From Pseudothioclava arenosa (GTDB taxonomy: Bacteria > Pseudomonadota > Alphaproteobacteria > Rhodobacterales > Rhodobacteraceae), in NCBI RefSeq assembly GCF_002358085.1, contig NZ_NTJD01000004.1, positions 1-64,000 of the forward strand: a DNA stretch of 64,000 bases. The letters run 5' to 3'. This document shows positions 7,381-15,680 of this stretch, one piece after another. How positions within the stretch are numbered: position 1 is the first letter of the stretch; every line of letters starts with the position of its first letter. The position numbers were made by a program, and so were the translations under genes. The notes beneath the pieces were generated by a model. The model worked only from the letters and a program-made list of their open reading frames with translations. It ran no database searches and was not told where the DNA came from.

Positions 7381-8341
7381 GCGCGCGCGGATCGCCCTGA
7401 ACGGACCGACCATGGGCACGCGCTGGTCGGCGCTGTTCTTCGCGGAGCCGGACTTCGACCCGGCCCCGATCCGCGCGGCGCTGCAGGCGGCCGTGGAAGA
7501 GGTGGACGGACAGATGTCGACCTGGAACGCGGGCAGCGACCTGATGCGGCTCAACGCGGCGCCGGTGGGAGAATGGGTGGCGGTGCCCGCGCACCTCGCT
7601 GCGGTCCTGCGCCGCGGCCTCGAGATCGGGCGCGCCTCGGGCGGTGCGTTCGACATCGGCATGGGCGATGCGGTGACGGCCTGGGGCTTCGGGCCCGGGG
7701 ACGCCGCGCCGGATGGCATCCGCGCCGCGATGACCGCCTCACGCCGCCCGGCACATGAGGCGCTGGAGATGGACGACGCCCGCGTGCGCAAGGCCGCGCC
7801 AATCGCGCTCGACCTCAACGGCATCGCCAAAGGCTATGGCGTCGACCGGCTCGCCGAGACCCTGCGCGATCATGGGATTTCAGATGGACTCGTCGGGATC
7901 GATGGCGAGATGCGTGCCATGGGTTTCCGGCCGGATGGCGAGACCTGGACCATCGCGGTCGAGGCGCCGGACGCCGAGCGCCGGACGCCGCATTCGATCC
8001 TCGCGCTGCAGGATGCCGCCGTCGCCACCTCGGGCGACTACCGTCACTGGGTCGAGGTACAGGGGCGCCGCCTGTCGCACACGATGGACCCGAGGCGGGG
8101 CGCGCCGCTGATCGCGTCGCCGGCCTCCGTCACCGTCGTGGCTCGAACCTGTGCCGAAGCTGATGCGTGGGCGACGGCCCTCATGGTGCTTGGGCCGGAC
8201 AAAGGCGCGACGCTCGCAAGACGAAGCGGGCTCGACGCCCTGTTCCTCTTGCGCGATGATACTGCCAGCGCACGGGGCGTGGGAGTCGGACGACTATTTT
8301 CCGAAGAGCCAGCGGCAATCGCCTCAGCCGAGGGGAGATAG
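7361..8341 (+). CDS. apbE: FAD:protein FMN transferase ApbE
   Basis: 326 residues of ApbE type: GPTMGTRWS near the N-terminus, the LDLNGIAKGYGVDRL segment, SGDYRHW, and HTMDPRRGAP with ADAWATAL, which line the FAD and Mg sites. The enzyme transfers FMN from FAD to Ser/Thr in target proteins. Most ApbE proteins are exported lipoproteins, but here no signal peptide or lipobox is visible from the ATG at 7361. That is odd if the target is the exported DUF2271 protein: either flavinylation happens before export or the start is missed. It is the last gene of the redox unit, six bases before the P-type ATPase. Confidence 0.92.
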   Translation: MSKMSTERARIALNGPTMGTRWSALFFAEPDFDPAPIRAALQAAVEEVDGQMSTWNAGSDLMRLNAAPVGEWVAVPAHLAAVLRRGLEIGRASGGAFDIGMGDAVTAWGFGPGDAAPDGIRAAMTASRRPAHEALEMDDARVRKAAPIALDLNGIAKGYGVDRLAETLRDHGISDGLVGIDGEMRAMGFRPDGETWTIAVEAPDAERRTPHSILALQDAAVATSGDYRHWVEVQGRRLSHTMDPRRGAPLIASPASVTVVARTCAEADAWATALMVLGPDKGATLARRSGLDALFLLRDDTASARGVGVGRLFSEEPAAIASAEGR

Positions 8342-8346
8342 GCCGC

Positions 8347-10254
8347 ATGGAGACGACACGGACTGATCGCTTCAAGACCGCTATCCTGCTCATTGCCGCG
8401 ACCGGCCTGATTGCGGGACTTGTCTTCTACTTTTCCGGACGCCCCGAAGCAGCGAACCTGATCTGGATCGCCGGCGTCGTTCCAGCGCTCGCCGCGCTTG
8501 TGGTCGAAATCCTGCGCAGCCTGCGCTCCGGCGAGGTGGGCCTCGATATCGTCGCAGCGCTGTCGATGTCGGCGGCGCTCGTCTTCGGTGAGACCCTCGC
8601 CGCGGCGGTGGTCGCGGTGATGTATTCCGGCGGCACATTCCTCGAAGCCTTCGCCGAAGGCCGCGCCCGGCGCGAGATGCACGACCTCCTCTCCCGCGTG
8701 CCGCGGACCGCGACCCGGCACCGCAACGGCGGGCTGGAGGAGATCCCGCTCGACCACATCGCGCCCGGCGACCGCCTCCTGATCCGTCAGGGCGACGTGG
8801 TGCCGGTGGACGGCACGGTGGCCTCGGAGACGGCCTTCGTCGACACCTCCGCGCTGACGGGCGAGTCCCTGCCAGTGCGCCTCGCCCACGGCGCCGAAGC
8901 CATGAGCGGCTCCACAAACGCAGGCGAGGCGTTCGATCTGACGGCGACGAAAGAAGCCAAGGACAGCACTTATGCCGGGATCGTCCGGCTGGTCGAGGAG
9001 GCGCAGGCCTCGAAGGCGCCGATGTCGCGGCTGGCCGACCGTTGGTCGCTGGGGTTTCTGGCGGTCACGGTCAGCATTGCCTTCGCTGCATGGTGGTTCA
9101 CCGGCGACCCGATCCGGGCCGTCGCCGTGCTCGTCGTCGCCACGCCCTGTCCGCTGATCCTGGCCGTGCCTGTGGCGCTGGTGGCCGGGCTGTCGCGTGC
9201 CGCGCATTTCGGGGTGCTGATCAAGGGCGCGGGACCGCTCGAGACGATGGCGCGCATCCGAACGCTGATCCTCGACAAGACCGGCACGCTGACGGACGGC
9301 CGGCCGCAGATCGTCTCGATCGATAGCCACGACGGGATGGCGGAGGACGACATACTGCGCCTCGCTGCAGCGCTCGACCAGGCGTCCAAGCACCCCGTGG
9401 CGCAGGCCATCGTTGCGGCCGCGAAGGCGCGCGGCTTCACGCTGCCGGTTCCGTCGGACGTGGCTGAGATCCCGGGTGAAGGCGTCGTGGGCCATGTCGA
9501 GGGCCGGAAGGTCATCGTCGGCGGCGATGCCTTCGTCGCCTCCCGCGTCGGACGGAGGCCCGGCGATCATTCGGCCATTGCCGCCGGGTCGGTCCTCGTC
9601 GCGGTCGCGGTCGACGGGCGCATGGCGGGGCATCTCGTGATGTCCGATCCCCTGCGCGACGGCGCGGGCGCCATGCTCGACGGGCTGCGCCGCGAGGGGA
9701 TCGCGCGAATCCTGCTCGCCACCGGCGACCGCGCTGACGTGGCCGAGCGCGTGACCGAGGGGCTTGGCCTCGACGGGCTGCGCGCCGGGCTCACGCCCGA
9801 CCAGAAGGTTCTGCTGGTTCTCTCCGAGCGCAAGCGCGGGCCCGTGATGATGGTTGGCGATGGCGTCAACGACGCGCCGGCGCTCGCGGCGGCCGATGTG
9901 GGTGTCGCGATGGGCGCACGCGGGGCCGCTGCATCGGCGGAGGCGGCAGACGTCGTGCTGTTGGTCGACCGTATCGACCGGCTCGGGCCGGGGATCGAGA
10001 TCGCGCGCGGCGCGCGCCGCATCGCTGTCGAAAGCGTTGTCGCCGGGATCGGGCTGTCGGTCATGGGCATGATCGCGGCGGCTTTCGGCTATCTCACTCC
10101 GGTGCAGGGTGCGCTCCTGCAGGAGGTCATCGACGTTGCAGTTATCCTGAACGCCCTCCGTGCGTTGCGCATCGCGCCCCATGAACCCACCACTCCGAAA
10201 CCAAAGGCTGTCTCCTCCGGGCAGGACGACATCGCGCAAGGAGCCACGCCATGA
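8347..10254 (+). CDS. P1B-type metal ATPase with TPC motif, no HMA domain
   Basis: 635 residues. Actuator loop TGES (171-174), phosphorylation site DKTGT (Asp310), the SKHP motif (His349-Pro350) and GDGVND (about 504) define a heavy-metal P-type ATPase. The membrane metal motif is TPC (266-268) instead of CPC, and there is no N-terminal Cys-rich metal domain. TPC-type P1B pumps are a poorly characterised subgroup linked in some bacteria to Fe, Ni or Mn rather than Cu. The gene ends in an ATGA overlap with a CCC1/VIT1 transporter and starts six bases after apbE, so it may be the tail of the redox operon. Substrate uncertain; iron or manganese is my favoured guess. Confidence 0.88.
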   Translation: METTRTDRFKTAILLIAATGLIAGLVFYFSGRPEAANLIWIAGVVPALAALVVEILRSLRSGEVGLDIVAALSMSAALVFGETLAAAVVAVMYSGGTFLEAFAEGRARREMHDLLSRVPRTATRHRNGGLEEIPLDHIAPGDRLLIRQGDVVPVDGTVASETAFVDTSALTGESLPVRLAHGAEAMSGSTNAGEAFDLTATKEAKDSTYAGIVRLVEEAQASKAPMSRLADRWSLGFLAVTVSIAFAAWWFTGDPIRAVAVLVVATPCPLILAVPVALVAGLSRAAHFGVLIKGAGPLETMARIRTLILDKTGTLTDGRPQIVSIDSHDGMAEDDILRLAAALDQASKHPVAQAIVAAAKARGFTLPVPSDVAEIPGEGVVGHVEGRKVIVGGDAFVASRVGRRPGDHSAIAAGSVLVAVAVDGRMAGHLVMSDPLRDGAGAMLDGLRREGIARILLATGDRADVAERVTEGLGLDGLRAGLTPDQKVLLVLSERKRGPVMMVGDGVNDAPALAAADVGVAMGARGAAASAEAADVVLLVDRIDRLGPGIEIARGARRIAVESVVAGIGLSVMGMIAAAFGYLTPVQGALLQEVIDVAVILNALRALRIAPHEPTTPKPKAVSSGQDDIAQGATP

Positions 10255-10952
10255 GCCGCCTCTCGCATTCCGAAATCCACATGGTGCATCGCATCGGCTG
10301 GCTGCGGGCCGCCGTTCTCGGCGCCAACGACGGGCTCGTCTCGACCGCGAGCCTCGTGGTCGGCGTCGCCGCGGCAGGATCGGGAAAGCCGGAGGTCCTG
10401 ATCGCGGGGCTGGCTGGCCTCGTGGCCGGTGCGATGTCCATGGCGGCAGGAGAATACGTCTCGGTCAGTTCCCAGACTGATGCGGAACAAGCCGATCTTG
10501 CCCGCGAGACCCGCGAGTTGGCGGAAACGCCTGAGGCGGAGCTCGAGGAGCTCACCCGGATCTACGTAGACCGGGGGCTGGATCGCGACCTAGCGGAAAA
10601 GGTGGCCCACCAGCTGACCGAACGCGACGCGCTCGGATCGCATGCCCGCGACGAACTCGGCATCTCCGAGACCGTGACCGCGCATCCGATCCAGGCTGCC
10701 CTAGTGTCGGCGGCGACCTTCGCCGTCGGGGCGGTCATCCCTCTTATCATTGCGGGGCTCGTACCTGCGGCTCAGATCACTCTCATCGTCGCGGTCACTA
10801 CTCTGGTGGCGCTGTCGGTGCTGGGCGGGCTCGGCGCCTCAGCCGGAGGTGCCCGCATCGTCAAGGGAGCCATTCGTGTCACCTTCTGGGGCGCGCTTGC
10901 CATGGCCGCGACCGCAGCGGTGGGTATGATCTTTGGTGTTACTGTCGGCTAG
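10251..10952 (+). CDS. CCC1/VIT1-family Fe/Mn transporter
   Basis: 233 residues with VIT family signatures: HRIGWLRAAVLGANDGLVSTASLVVGV in helix 1, GLVAGAMSMAAGEYVSVSSQ in helix 2, a Glu-rich cytoplasmic loop (ETPEAELEELTRIYVDRG) and three C-terminal helices. The family moves Fe2+ or Mn2+ out of the cytosol, in plants and yeast into vacuoles. It is translationally coupled (ATGA) to the TPC-type ATPase, so both probably serve the same metal. This supports reading the 3-11 kb block as an iron-handling island, though no experiment is implied. Confidence 0.9.
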   Translation: MSRLSHSEIHMVHRIGWLRAAVLGANDGLVSTASLVVGVAAAGSGKPEVLIAGLAGLVAGAMSMAAGEYVSVSSQTDAEQADLARETRELAETPEAELEELTRIYVDRGLDRDLAEKVAHQLTERDALGSHARDELGISETVTAHPIQAALVSAATFAVGAVIPLIIAGLVPAAQITLIVAVTTLVALSVLGGLGASAGGARIVKGAIRVTFWGALAMAATAAVGMIFGVTVG

Positions 10953-11037
10953 GCGAGGTTGTGCGGAGTCTGTAGTGCAGTCGCCCGAAGGAGTGAATAA
11001 ACTCAATAACTTAAAGTGGAGAAGGTTGGACGTCAGG

Positions 11038-11053
11038 CCCATCCCCTCCGCCA
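11038..11053 (+). repeat. tRNA-Ser 3'-end fragment, candidate integrase attachment site
   Basis: CCCATCCCCTCCGCCA has the layout of a tRNA-Ser 3' end: CCCAT as 3' half of the T stem, CCCCTCC as 3' acceptor strand, discriminator G, then CCA. The bases upstream do not form the rest of a tRNA. A lone 3' end is what remains at one side of an island that integrated into a tRNA gene. An AT-richer patch starts immediately after it. Confidence 0.45.
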
Positions 11054-11229
11054 CAATCCGCAAATTTCAAACCGATTAACGTGATGTTTGATCAGCAATT
11101 TTATGTTGCTGTCGAGGTGGCTGGTCTGAACCGTCCTCGTTTGCTGTGCATTTCGCTGAAGGCCTCGCGATTCCATCGGCTTAAACGAGTGCCATGACGT
11201 TAAGCTGGCGCTCAGGGACTGACGACACA

Positions 11230-11382
11230 AACCCACGCTGGTTCATGAGCCTTGCGGATGCACGCGAAAAGCTGGAGGATCGGCGCAGACACTACAACGA
11301 GGACAGACCCCACAGCGCAATCGGACACACCGTCCCGTTTGCCGTGCATTCTCCCGATGGCGTCACCAGTCCGTCATCCTGA
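11230..11382 (+). pseudogene. IS3-family transposase (OrfB) C-terminal remnant
   Basis: The frame reads WFMSLADAREKLEDRR then HYNEDRPHSAIG and stops after SPSS. LxDAR-x-KLExWRxxYNxxRPHSAIG is the conserved end of the IS3-family integrase-like transposase around its last catalytic Glu. Only about 50 residues remain; the upstream DDE parts and orfA are missing. An ATG at 11194 precedes it but belongs to unrelated sequence. No terminal repeats were found. Confidence 0.8.
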
Positions 11383-11481
11383 GGCAGTCGGAAAACGGCT
11401 TCCGGAGGCCCATGATTGGGGAGCGGTGCAGGACAAGCTGCTCAGCGCAAGGTGGGCACATAGAGCCGGGGGGGCTGTAGA

Positions 11482-12081
11482 ATGTCACAATCAAACGACA
11501 TCAAGAAAATTCAAACGCAAGGCGTTCATCACATCACCATCATCGGGGCAGACCGTCAGACCTCTATTGATTTCTGGGAGGGCGTTCTGGGAATGCCGCT
11601 GATCTTCGATCAGCCGAACCTCGACAATCCGAATGAGGGGCATCTGTATTTCGACCCCGGTGATGGCCGACTGATCACCATCTTCACCAACGAAGAACGC
11701 AAGCCTGACAGCGCGCCGGTGCCAGAGGCGACCGGCTCTTTGCACCACCTCGCACTCAATGTCAGTCAGGCCACCTTCTGGCAGGTGGCCGAGCGTCTCG
11801 ACGCCCGCGGTGTGAAACATTCCGGACCGGTGGACCGCGGTTTCATGGATTCAATCTATTTCCGCGATCCGCTGGGCCTGCGGCTTGAGCTTGCAAGTTA
11901 CAGGTTCGTCCCGCCCGAAGGCTGCCGCCATGCTGATGTGATGATCGAGGCCCACAAGATCCGCCTGGCGCGTGGCGATCATCATATCGATCGCGAGCAT
12001 TTGGCAGATGCAATCGAGTTGCTGGTCGCGTGTCGGCAAAACTCTCTGTCGGAAGACCGATCCCCGCGCAGGTCCTATTGA
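11482..12081 (+). CDS. VOC-family (glyoxalase / extradiol-like) protein
   Basis: 199 residues. Two beta-alpha-beta-beta-beta modules are visible: GVHHITIIGAD and FWEGVLGMPLIF with YFDPGDGRLITIF, then GSLHHLALNV with YFRDPLGLRLELASYRF. Histidines in GVHH and SLHH and the Glu in LELASYR are the expected metal ligands of this fold. A C-terminal extension (RHADVMIEAHKIRLARGDHHI) is typical of a Rhodobacteraceae subgroup of unknown substrate. It stands alone between the IS3 remnant and the folE promoter. Ring-cleaving dioxygenase and glyoxalase roles are both possible. Confidence 0.78.
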   Translation: MSQSNDIKKIQTQGVHHITIIGADRQTSIDFWEGVLGMPLIFDQPNLDNPNEGHLYFDPGDGRLITIFTNEERKPDSAPVPEATGSLHHLALNVSQATFWQVAERLDARGVKHSGPVDRGFMDSIYFRDPLGLRLELASYRFVPPEGCRHADVMIEAHKIRLARGDHHIDREHLADAIELLVACRQNSLSEDRSPRRSY

Positions 12082-12395
12082 ATGCCTGGATGACGTTGTG
12101 CCGCATGGTGTCCTTTTAAGGGGCTGAAAATAGGGGGATCTTCTTGTTAGGCTCCCTTTGCCGCCACGGAACGCTGACGGTTTTTCGCGCGAAAGCGTCC
12201 GATCTCTTGCATAGGTCGTTTCGGTCTATGGGGCATCGGTGCGGACCGGGCTGCGCCTCCGGTCATTCGCGCATTCCACCCATTTCCATCGCGCGCGCAG
12301 CCGCTCTTGCCGGGTGGCCAGAGCATTCTGCGGCGCGAAGCCCGTGCCGACGGGGCAGCGACTGCGTCGAATTCGGCTGCCGGCAGCCCGACGAG
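12082..12395. other. non-coding stretch between VOC gene and folE promoter
   Basis: No reading frame here resembles a protein family, and no repeat or RNA was recognised. The short frames look like chance openings in high-GC DNA. It may be scar sequence from the island edge. Confidence 0.4.
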
Positions 12396-12425
12396 TGATC
12401 CGATCCGGTGCGCCGTGCGTAACTA
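12396..12425 (+). promoter_or_regulatory. sigma-E (RpoE) type promoter for folE
   Basis: TGATCC at 12396-12401, 18 bases, then TAACTA at 12420-12425. This matches the -35 TGATC and -10 TA-rich pattern of RpoE/ChrR-controlled promoters and has the same 18-base spacing as the two promoters at the rpoE locus 3.4 kb away. It leaves a leader of about 140 bases before the folE start. Confidence 0.7.
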
Positions 12426-12570
12426 ACCCAATGGCGCGCGAAAAGGCGCCTTCGACGCAGCCGATGCCGCTTGGGCCATGTTCGAGCGGCGCGCAGACAG
12501 ACAGGGGCTGCGGCCCGGACAATGCGAGACACTGGCGCGGCCAGACCCGCCCAACGGATGGAGAGACACG

Positions 12571-13314
12571 ATGCTGGACCGTTCCCTGACCGACCCCGCC
12601 CCCCGCGACGCCGCCCCCCGCGACGCCGCCGAAGTGGCCTCGGTGTCCGAGCGCATCCGCGCGCGTCTGATCGAAAGCGGGCAGCGCTTTCACGCCAATG
12701 ACAATATCTCGGCGGTCCTGCGCGAGGGCGAACTGGAGGCGCTGCGCGGCGAGGTGGCGGAGCGGATGCAAGCGGTGCTGAGCGCGCTGGTGATCGATAC
12801 GGCCGCCGACCACAACACCGCCGAGACCGCCAAGCGTGTCGCGCGGATGTTCGTGGATGAGGTCTTTGGCGGGCGCTATCGGCCTGCGCCCGAACTCACC
12901 ACTTTTCCCAATGTCTCGCGGCTGAACGAGCTGATGATCATTGGTCCGATTGCCGTGCGCAGCGCCTGTTCGCACCATCTGTGCCCGATCATGGGCCGGG
13001 TCTGGATCGGCGTGCTGCCCAATGCCGGTTCCGAGCTGATCGGGCTGTCGAAATATGCCCGCCTGACCGATTGGATCATGTCGCGCCCGCAAATTCAGGA
13101 AGAGGCGGTGGTGATGCTGGCCGACGAACTCGAGGCGCGCATCCGCCCCGACGGCCTTGCGGTGGTGATGGAAGCCGAGCATTTCTGCATGCACTGGCGC
13201 GGGGTCAAGGACGACCAGTCCGTGATGACCAATTCGGTGATGCGCGGCGCATTTCAGACCAATGCGGATCTGCGGCGTGAATTCCTGAGCCTGCGCCGTA
13301 CCGCGCGCGACTGA
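12571..13314 (+). CDS. folE: GTP cyclohydrolase I
   Basis: 247 residues. The zinc site is visible as Cys and His in SACSHHLCP and Cys in EHFCMHWRGVKD; the catalytic core (KRVARMFVDEVFGGRY, KYARLTDWI) is complete. The enzyme turns GTP into dihydroneopterin triphosphate, first step to folate and other pterins. The ATG at 12571 follows GGAGAG; a frame opening at 12478 adds 31 unrelated residues. The N-terminus holds a tandem PRDAA PRDAA duplication. It sits behind a sigma-E type promoter, so a pterin supply for photolyase cofactor or repair under singlet oxygen is a reasonable inference. DUF2177 follows after 26 bases. Confidence 0.93.
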   Translation: MLDRSLTDPAPRDAAPRDAAEVASVSERIRARLIESGQRFHANDNISAVLREGELEALRGEVAERMQAVLSALVIDTAADHNTAETAKRVARMFVDEVFGGRYRPAPELTTFPNVSRLNELMIIGPIAVRSACSHHLCPIMGRVWIGVLPNAGSELIGLSKYARLTDWIMSRPQIQEEAVVMLADELEARIRPDGLAVVMEAEHFCMHWRGVKDDQSVMTNSVMRGAFQTNADLRREFLSLRRTARD

Positions 13315-13340
13315 TCCGACCTTCGCAACGGAGAGACCCG

Positions 13341-13745
13341 ATGCTGCACTACGCCCCGCTTTACCTGATCACGGCTGCCGCCTTTCTTCTGACCGATATC
13401 GTCGGCATCCGCCTGCTGATCCGCCCGGTGTTTGAGCGTCATGTCGGACATCTGCTGGCCGATCCGATGCGGCTGGCACCGGCGGCGGTGTTCTATCTGG
13501 CCTATGTCGCGGGGGTTCTCTGGTTCGTCTCTATCCCGGCACTCAAGGCAGGCGCGCCGATGCAGGCGCTTGTGGGCGGCATGGTGCTCGGGCTGTTGTG
13601 CTACGGCACCTACGAGATGACGAATTACGCAACCCTTCGCGACTGGTCGGTGCAGCAGGTGGTGATCGACGGTCTGTGGGGCATTGCGCTGACGGGCTTT
13701 GCGGCCTGGGCAGGCGTTGCCGCGCTCAGCGGCAAGCTTGCCTGA
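13341..13745 (+). CDS. DUF2177 membrane protein
   Basis: 134 residues with four predicted membrane helices (LYLITAAAFLLTDIVGI, AVFYLAYVAGVLWF, LVGGMVLGLLCYGTYEMTNYATL, IDGLWGIALTGFAAWAG). The GTYEMTNYATLRDW segment is characteristic of DUF2177, whose function is unknown. It is 26 bases after folE and converges with the SDR gene, eight bases away. Members are frequent in RpoE/ChrR-type stress regulons, fitting its place here. Confidence 0.82.
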   Translation: MLHYAPLYLITAAAFLLTDIVGIRLLIRPVFERHVGHLLADPMRLAPAAVFYLAYVAGVLWFVSIPALKAGAPMQALVGGMVLGLLCYGTYEMTNYATLRDWSVQQVVIDGLWGIALTGFAAWAGVAALSGKLA

Positions 13746-13753
13746 TCCGCGCG

Positions 13754-14491
13754 TCAGCCCAGCCGTCGTAACAAGGGCAACGACAGGGCGTAGGGCAGAA
13801 GCCGCAGCAGCTTGATGGCCAGCGTGAAGCGGCGGGGGAAGTGAATCTCGAAGCCGCGCCGCGCCATCCCCCTTAACACTGCTTCTGCCGCCTCCTCGGC
13901 GGTCACGATCGCAGGCATGGCAAAGCGGTTCTTCGCGGTCAGGCGCGTGGCGACAAAGCCCGGGCAGACCAGGCGCACATCGACCCGGGGGGCCAGTTCG
14001 ACGGCAAGGGTTTCGGCGAGGTTGTTGATCGCGGCTTTGGTCGCGGAATAGGGCTGGCCGCCCGGCAGACCGATATATCCCGCGACCGAGCCAAAGAGCA
14101 CAAGCTGACCCCCATCGCGGATCAGCGGCGGGCAGAGGCGTGCGACGTCGAGCGTCCCCAAAAGATTGACCCGCACCATCGCCTCGACGCGGGCCGGGTC
14201 CAGATCGCCGACCCTGCCGGGATCATAGAGCGCCGCGGTGCAGATGATCGCGTCGAAGGGCGCCGAGGCCCTCAGCCGATCGCAAAGCGCGGCCAGGTCG
14301 CCTGTCTGCGCCAGATCGAGCGGGGCGACCTCGGCCCCGCCGCACTCGGCCGCAAGCGCGTTCAGGGCCGCGTCGTCGCGTGCCGAGAGCACGAGCTTCG
14401 CCCCGCGCGCCGCAAGCGCACGCGACAAGGCCGCGCCGATCCCTGCGCTCGCCCCGATGATCCAGACCCGCTGTGCCGACCCGGCCATCAT
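13754..14491 (-). CDS. short-chain dehydrogenase/reductase, third gene of rpoE-chrR unit
   Basis: 245 residues with the Rossmann signature GASAGIGAA, NVNLLGT-like segment (VRVNLLGTLDVAR), catalytic Ser in FGSVAGYIG and YSATKAA (Tyr and Lys). The C-terminal hydrophobic, Arg-rich end (LAIKLLRLLPYALSLPLLRRLG) suggests membrane contact. It overlaps chrR by ATGA (14488-14491), so it belongs to the rpoE-chrR transcript. As I recall, R. sphaeroides also has an SDR in its singlet-oxygen regulon. Substrate unknown; an oxidised lipid carbonyl would fit. Confidence 0.87.
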   Translation of the reverse strand: MMAGSAQRVWIIGASAGIGAALSRALAARGAKLVLSARDDAALNALAAECGGAEVAPLDLAQTGDLAALCDRLRASAPFDAIICTAALYDPGRVGDLDPARVEAMVRVNLLGTLDVARLCPPLIRDGGQLVLFGSVAGYIGLPGGQPYSATKAAINNLAETLAVELAPRVDVRLVCPGFVATRLTAKNRFAMPAIVTAEEAAEAVLRGMARRGFEIHFPRRFTLAIKLLRLLPYALSLPLLRRLG

Positions 14492-15132
14492 ATCCGGAAG
14501 ATCGGCTGCAACAGGCTGGGCAGCATCGCATGGAAACGCAATGGCGCGTCAGTCGCGGCCAGACAGATACAGGGTTCGCCGGGGCCAGCGACCGGCTGGT
14601 GGTCGATGTCGTCATGCGCCGTCTCGACATCGCCGCGCCGGAACGCGCCTTCGCTGTCGGCGAAGCTGCCCTGAAGCACCAGCGTCAGTTCGAGCCCGCG
14701 ATGCCCGTGTTCGGGCACCGCCTTGCCCGGCGGAATGTAGAGAAGCCGCAGGGATCCCTCGCGATCGGCCGACAGGATCTGCTGGCGGATGCCGCCGCCC
14801 AGCATGCGCCAGCGTGGCGGGCGCCCACCGAGCTCGGCCATGACCGGGGCGGGAAACACGCCCGAGCCGCGCGGCGCGGGCGGTGGGGGCGGGGCCTCAA
14901 GCGCGGCCATGATCCGGTCCCGCGCGCCGCTGCTGATCGCGGCCGTGCCAGCACCGGCCAGCAGCGCCCCCCCGATCATGTCGCGCGCCTCGTGCCGGGC
15001 GCGGCACTCGTCGCAGAGCGAAATATGCGCTGCCACCACCACCGAGAAGGCATGTGGCAGCGTCCCGGTGCGATACGCGTCGAGAAGGTCGTCGGAGATG
15101 TGATGCTGGATGTCTGTCTGTCTGTTTGTCAT
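14488..15132 (-). CDS. chrR: zinc-binding anti-sigma factor ChrR
   Basis: 214 residues. The N-terminal domain has the H-x24-H-x3-C-x2-C zinc site (His11, His36, Cys40, Cys43) that holds RpoE. The C-terminal cupin has a second metal site at His142, His144, Glu148 and His178, and the nearby Cys188 and Cys190. All correspond, shifted by one residue, to the functional ligands I recall for R. sphaeroides ChrR. The cupin part is needed to release RpoE when singlet oxygen is sensed. It overlaps rpoE by ATGA, giving coupled synthesis of the pair. Confidence 0.95.
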   Translation of the reverse strand: MTNRQTDIQHHISDDLLDAYRTGTLPHAFSVVVAAHISLCDECRARHEARDMIGGALLAGAGTAAISSGARDRIMAALEAPPPPPAPRGSGVFPAPVMAELGGRPPRWRMLGGGIRQQILSADREGSLRLLYIPPGKAVPEHGHRGLELTLVLQGSFADSEGAFRRGDVETAHDDIDHQPVAGPGEPCICLAATDAPLRFHAMLPSLLQPIFRI

Positions 15133-15680
15133 GGGGCGATGCTCCTCAGCTCGTGTCTGAGGCGGTCGAGGCCGAGGCGGATGCGGGATTTGATGGTGCC
15201 GAGCGGCAGGCCGGTCATCTCGCTGATGCGGCTGTGAGGGATTTCGTCGAAATAGGCCGCGCGCAGGGCCTCGGCCTGTTCGGGGGTAAGACGCGCGAGG
15301 GCGGCCGCAAGGTGCTCGGCCTCCTGTTGCAAGGCCAGAACCTGTCCGGCATCGGGTTCGACACTGGGCAGTTCGGGCATCTCTTCGGGCTGCGAAAGCG
15401 GCTTGCGGCGCGCGAGGTCGATCCGGCGGTTGCGGGCGATGCCATAGATCCAGCCCGCGGCATCCGCACGGTGCGGATCGAACTGGGCGGCCTTGTGCCA
15501 GACGGCGAGCATGACGTCCTGCACCACGTCCTCGGCGCTGCCATCGCGCAAGCCGCTGCGCAGCAGCTGGGCTTTCAGGCGCGGCGCGAAATAGTCGAAA
15601 AGCCGCCCGAAGGCCTCGCGATCGCGCAGGTCGCGCACCGCGATCAGGTCACGGCTAAGATCCGAAAGCTCTTTCGTCAC
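15129..15680 (-). CDS. rpoE: ECF sigma factor RpoE (singlet-oxygen type)
   Basis: 183 residues from the chosen GTG. Region 2 shows FGRLFDYFAPRLKAQLLRSG, VVQDVMLAVWHKA and WIYGIARNRRIDLAR; region 4 shows ISEMTGLPLGTIKSRIRLGLDRLR. The GTG at 15680 follows TGTGGAG and gives a protein the size of R. sphaeroides RpoE with its N-terminus aligned. The frame stays open to an ATG at 15791 (220 residues), but that adds a Pro-rich stretch, and the promoter at 15796-15825 would start transcription right at that ATG, requiring leaderless translation. It is divergent from the FAD oxidoreductase operon, which carries a matching promoter. Confidence 0.93.
   Translation of the reverse strand: MTKELSDLSRDLIAVRDLRDREAFGRLFDYFAPRLKAQLLRSGLRDGSAEDVVQDVMLAVWHKAAQFDPHRADAAGWIYGIARNRRIDLARRKPLSQPEEMPELPSVEPDAGQVLALQQEAEHLAAALARLTPEQAEALRAAYFDEIPHSRISEMTGLPLGTIKSRIRLGLDRLRHELRSIAP

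Noticed and set aside
11000-11060. Possible complete tRNA-Ser gene
   Set aside because: Only the 3' T-stem half, acceptor strand and CCA are present; no 5' acceptor, D or anticodon arm could be folded upstream.
11194-11382. Complete small IS3 gene starting at 11194
   Set aside because: Only the C-terminal about 50 residues match OrfB. The first 12 codons are unrelated and the catalytic Asp residues are missing.
12226-13194. Minus-strand frame opposite folE reaching into the upstream region
   Set aside because: It is antisense to folE for most of its length and its remaining part has no family resemblance; it also crosses the sigma-E promoter.
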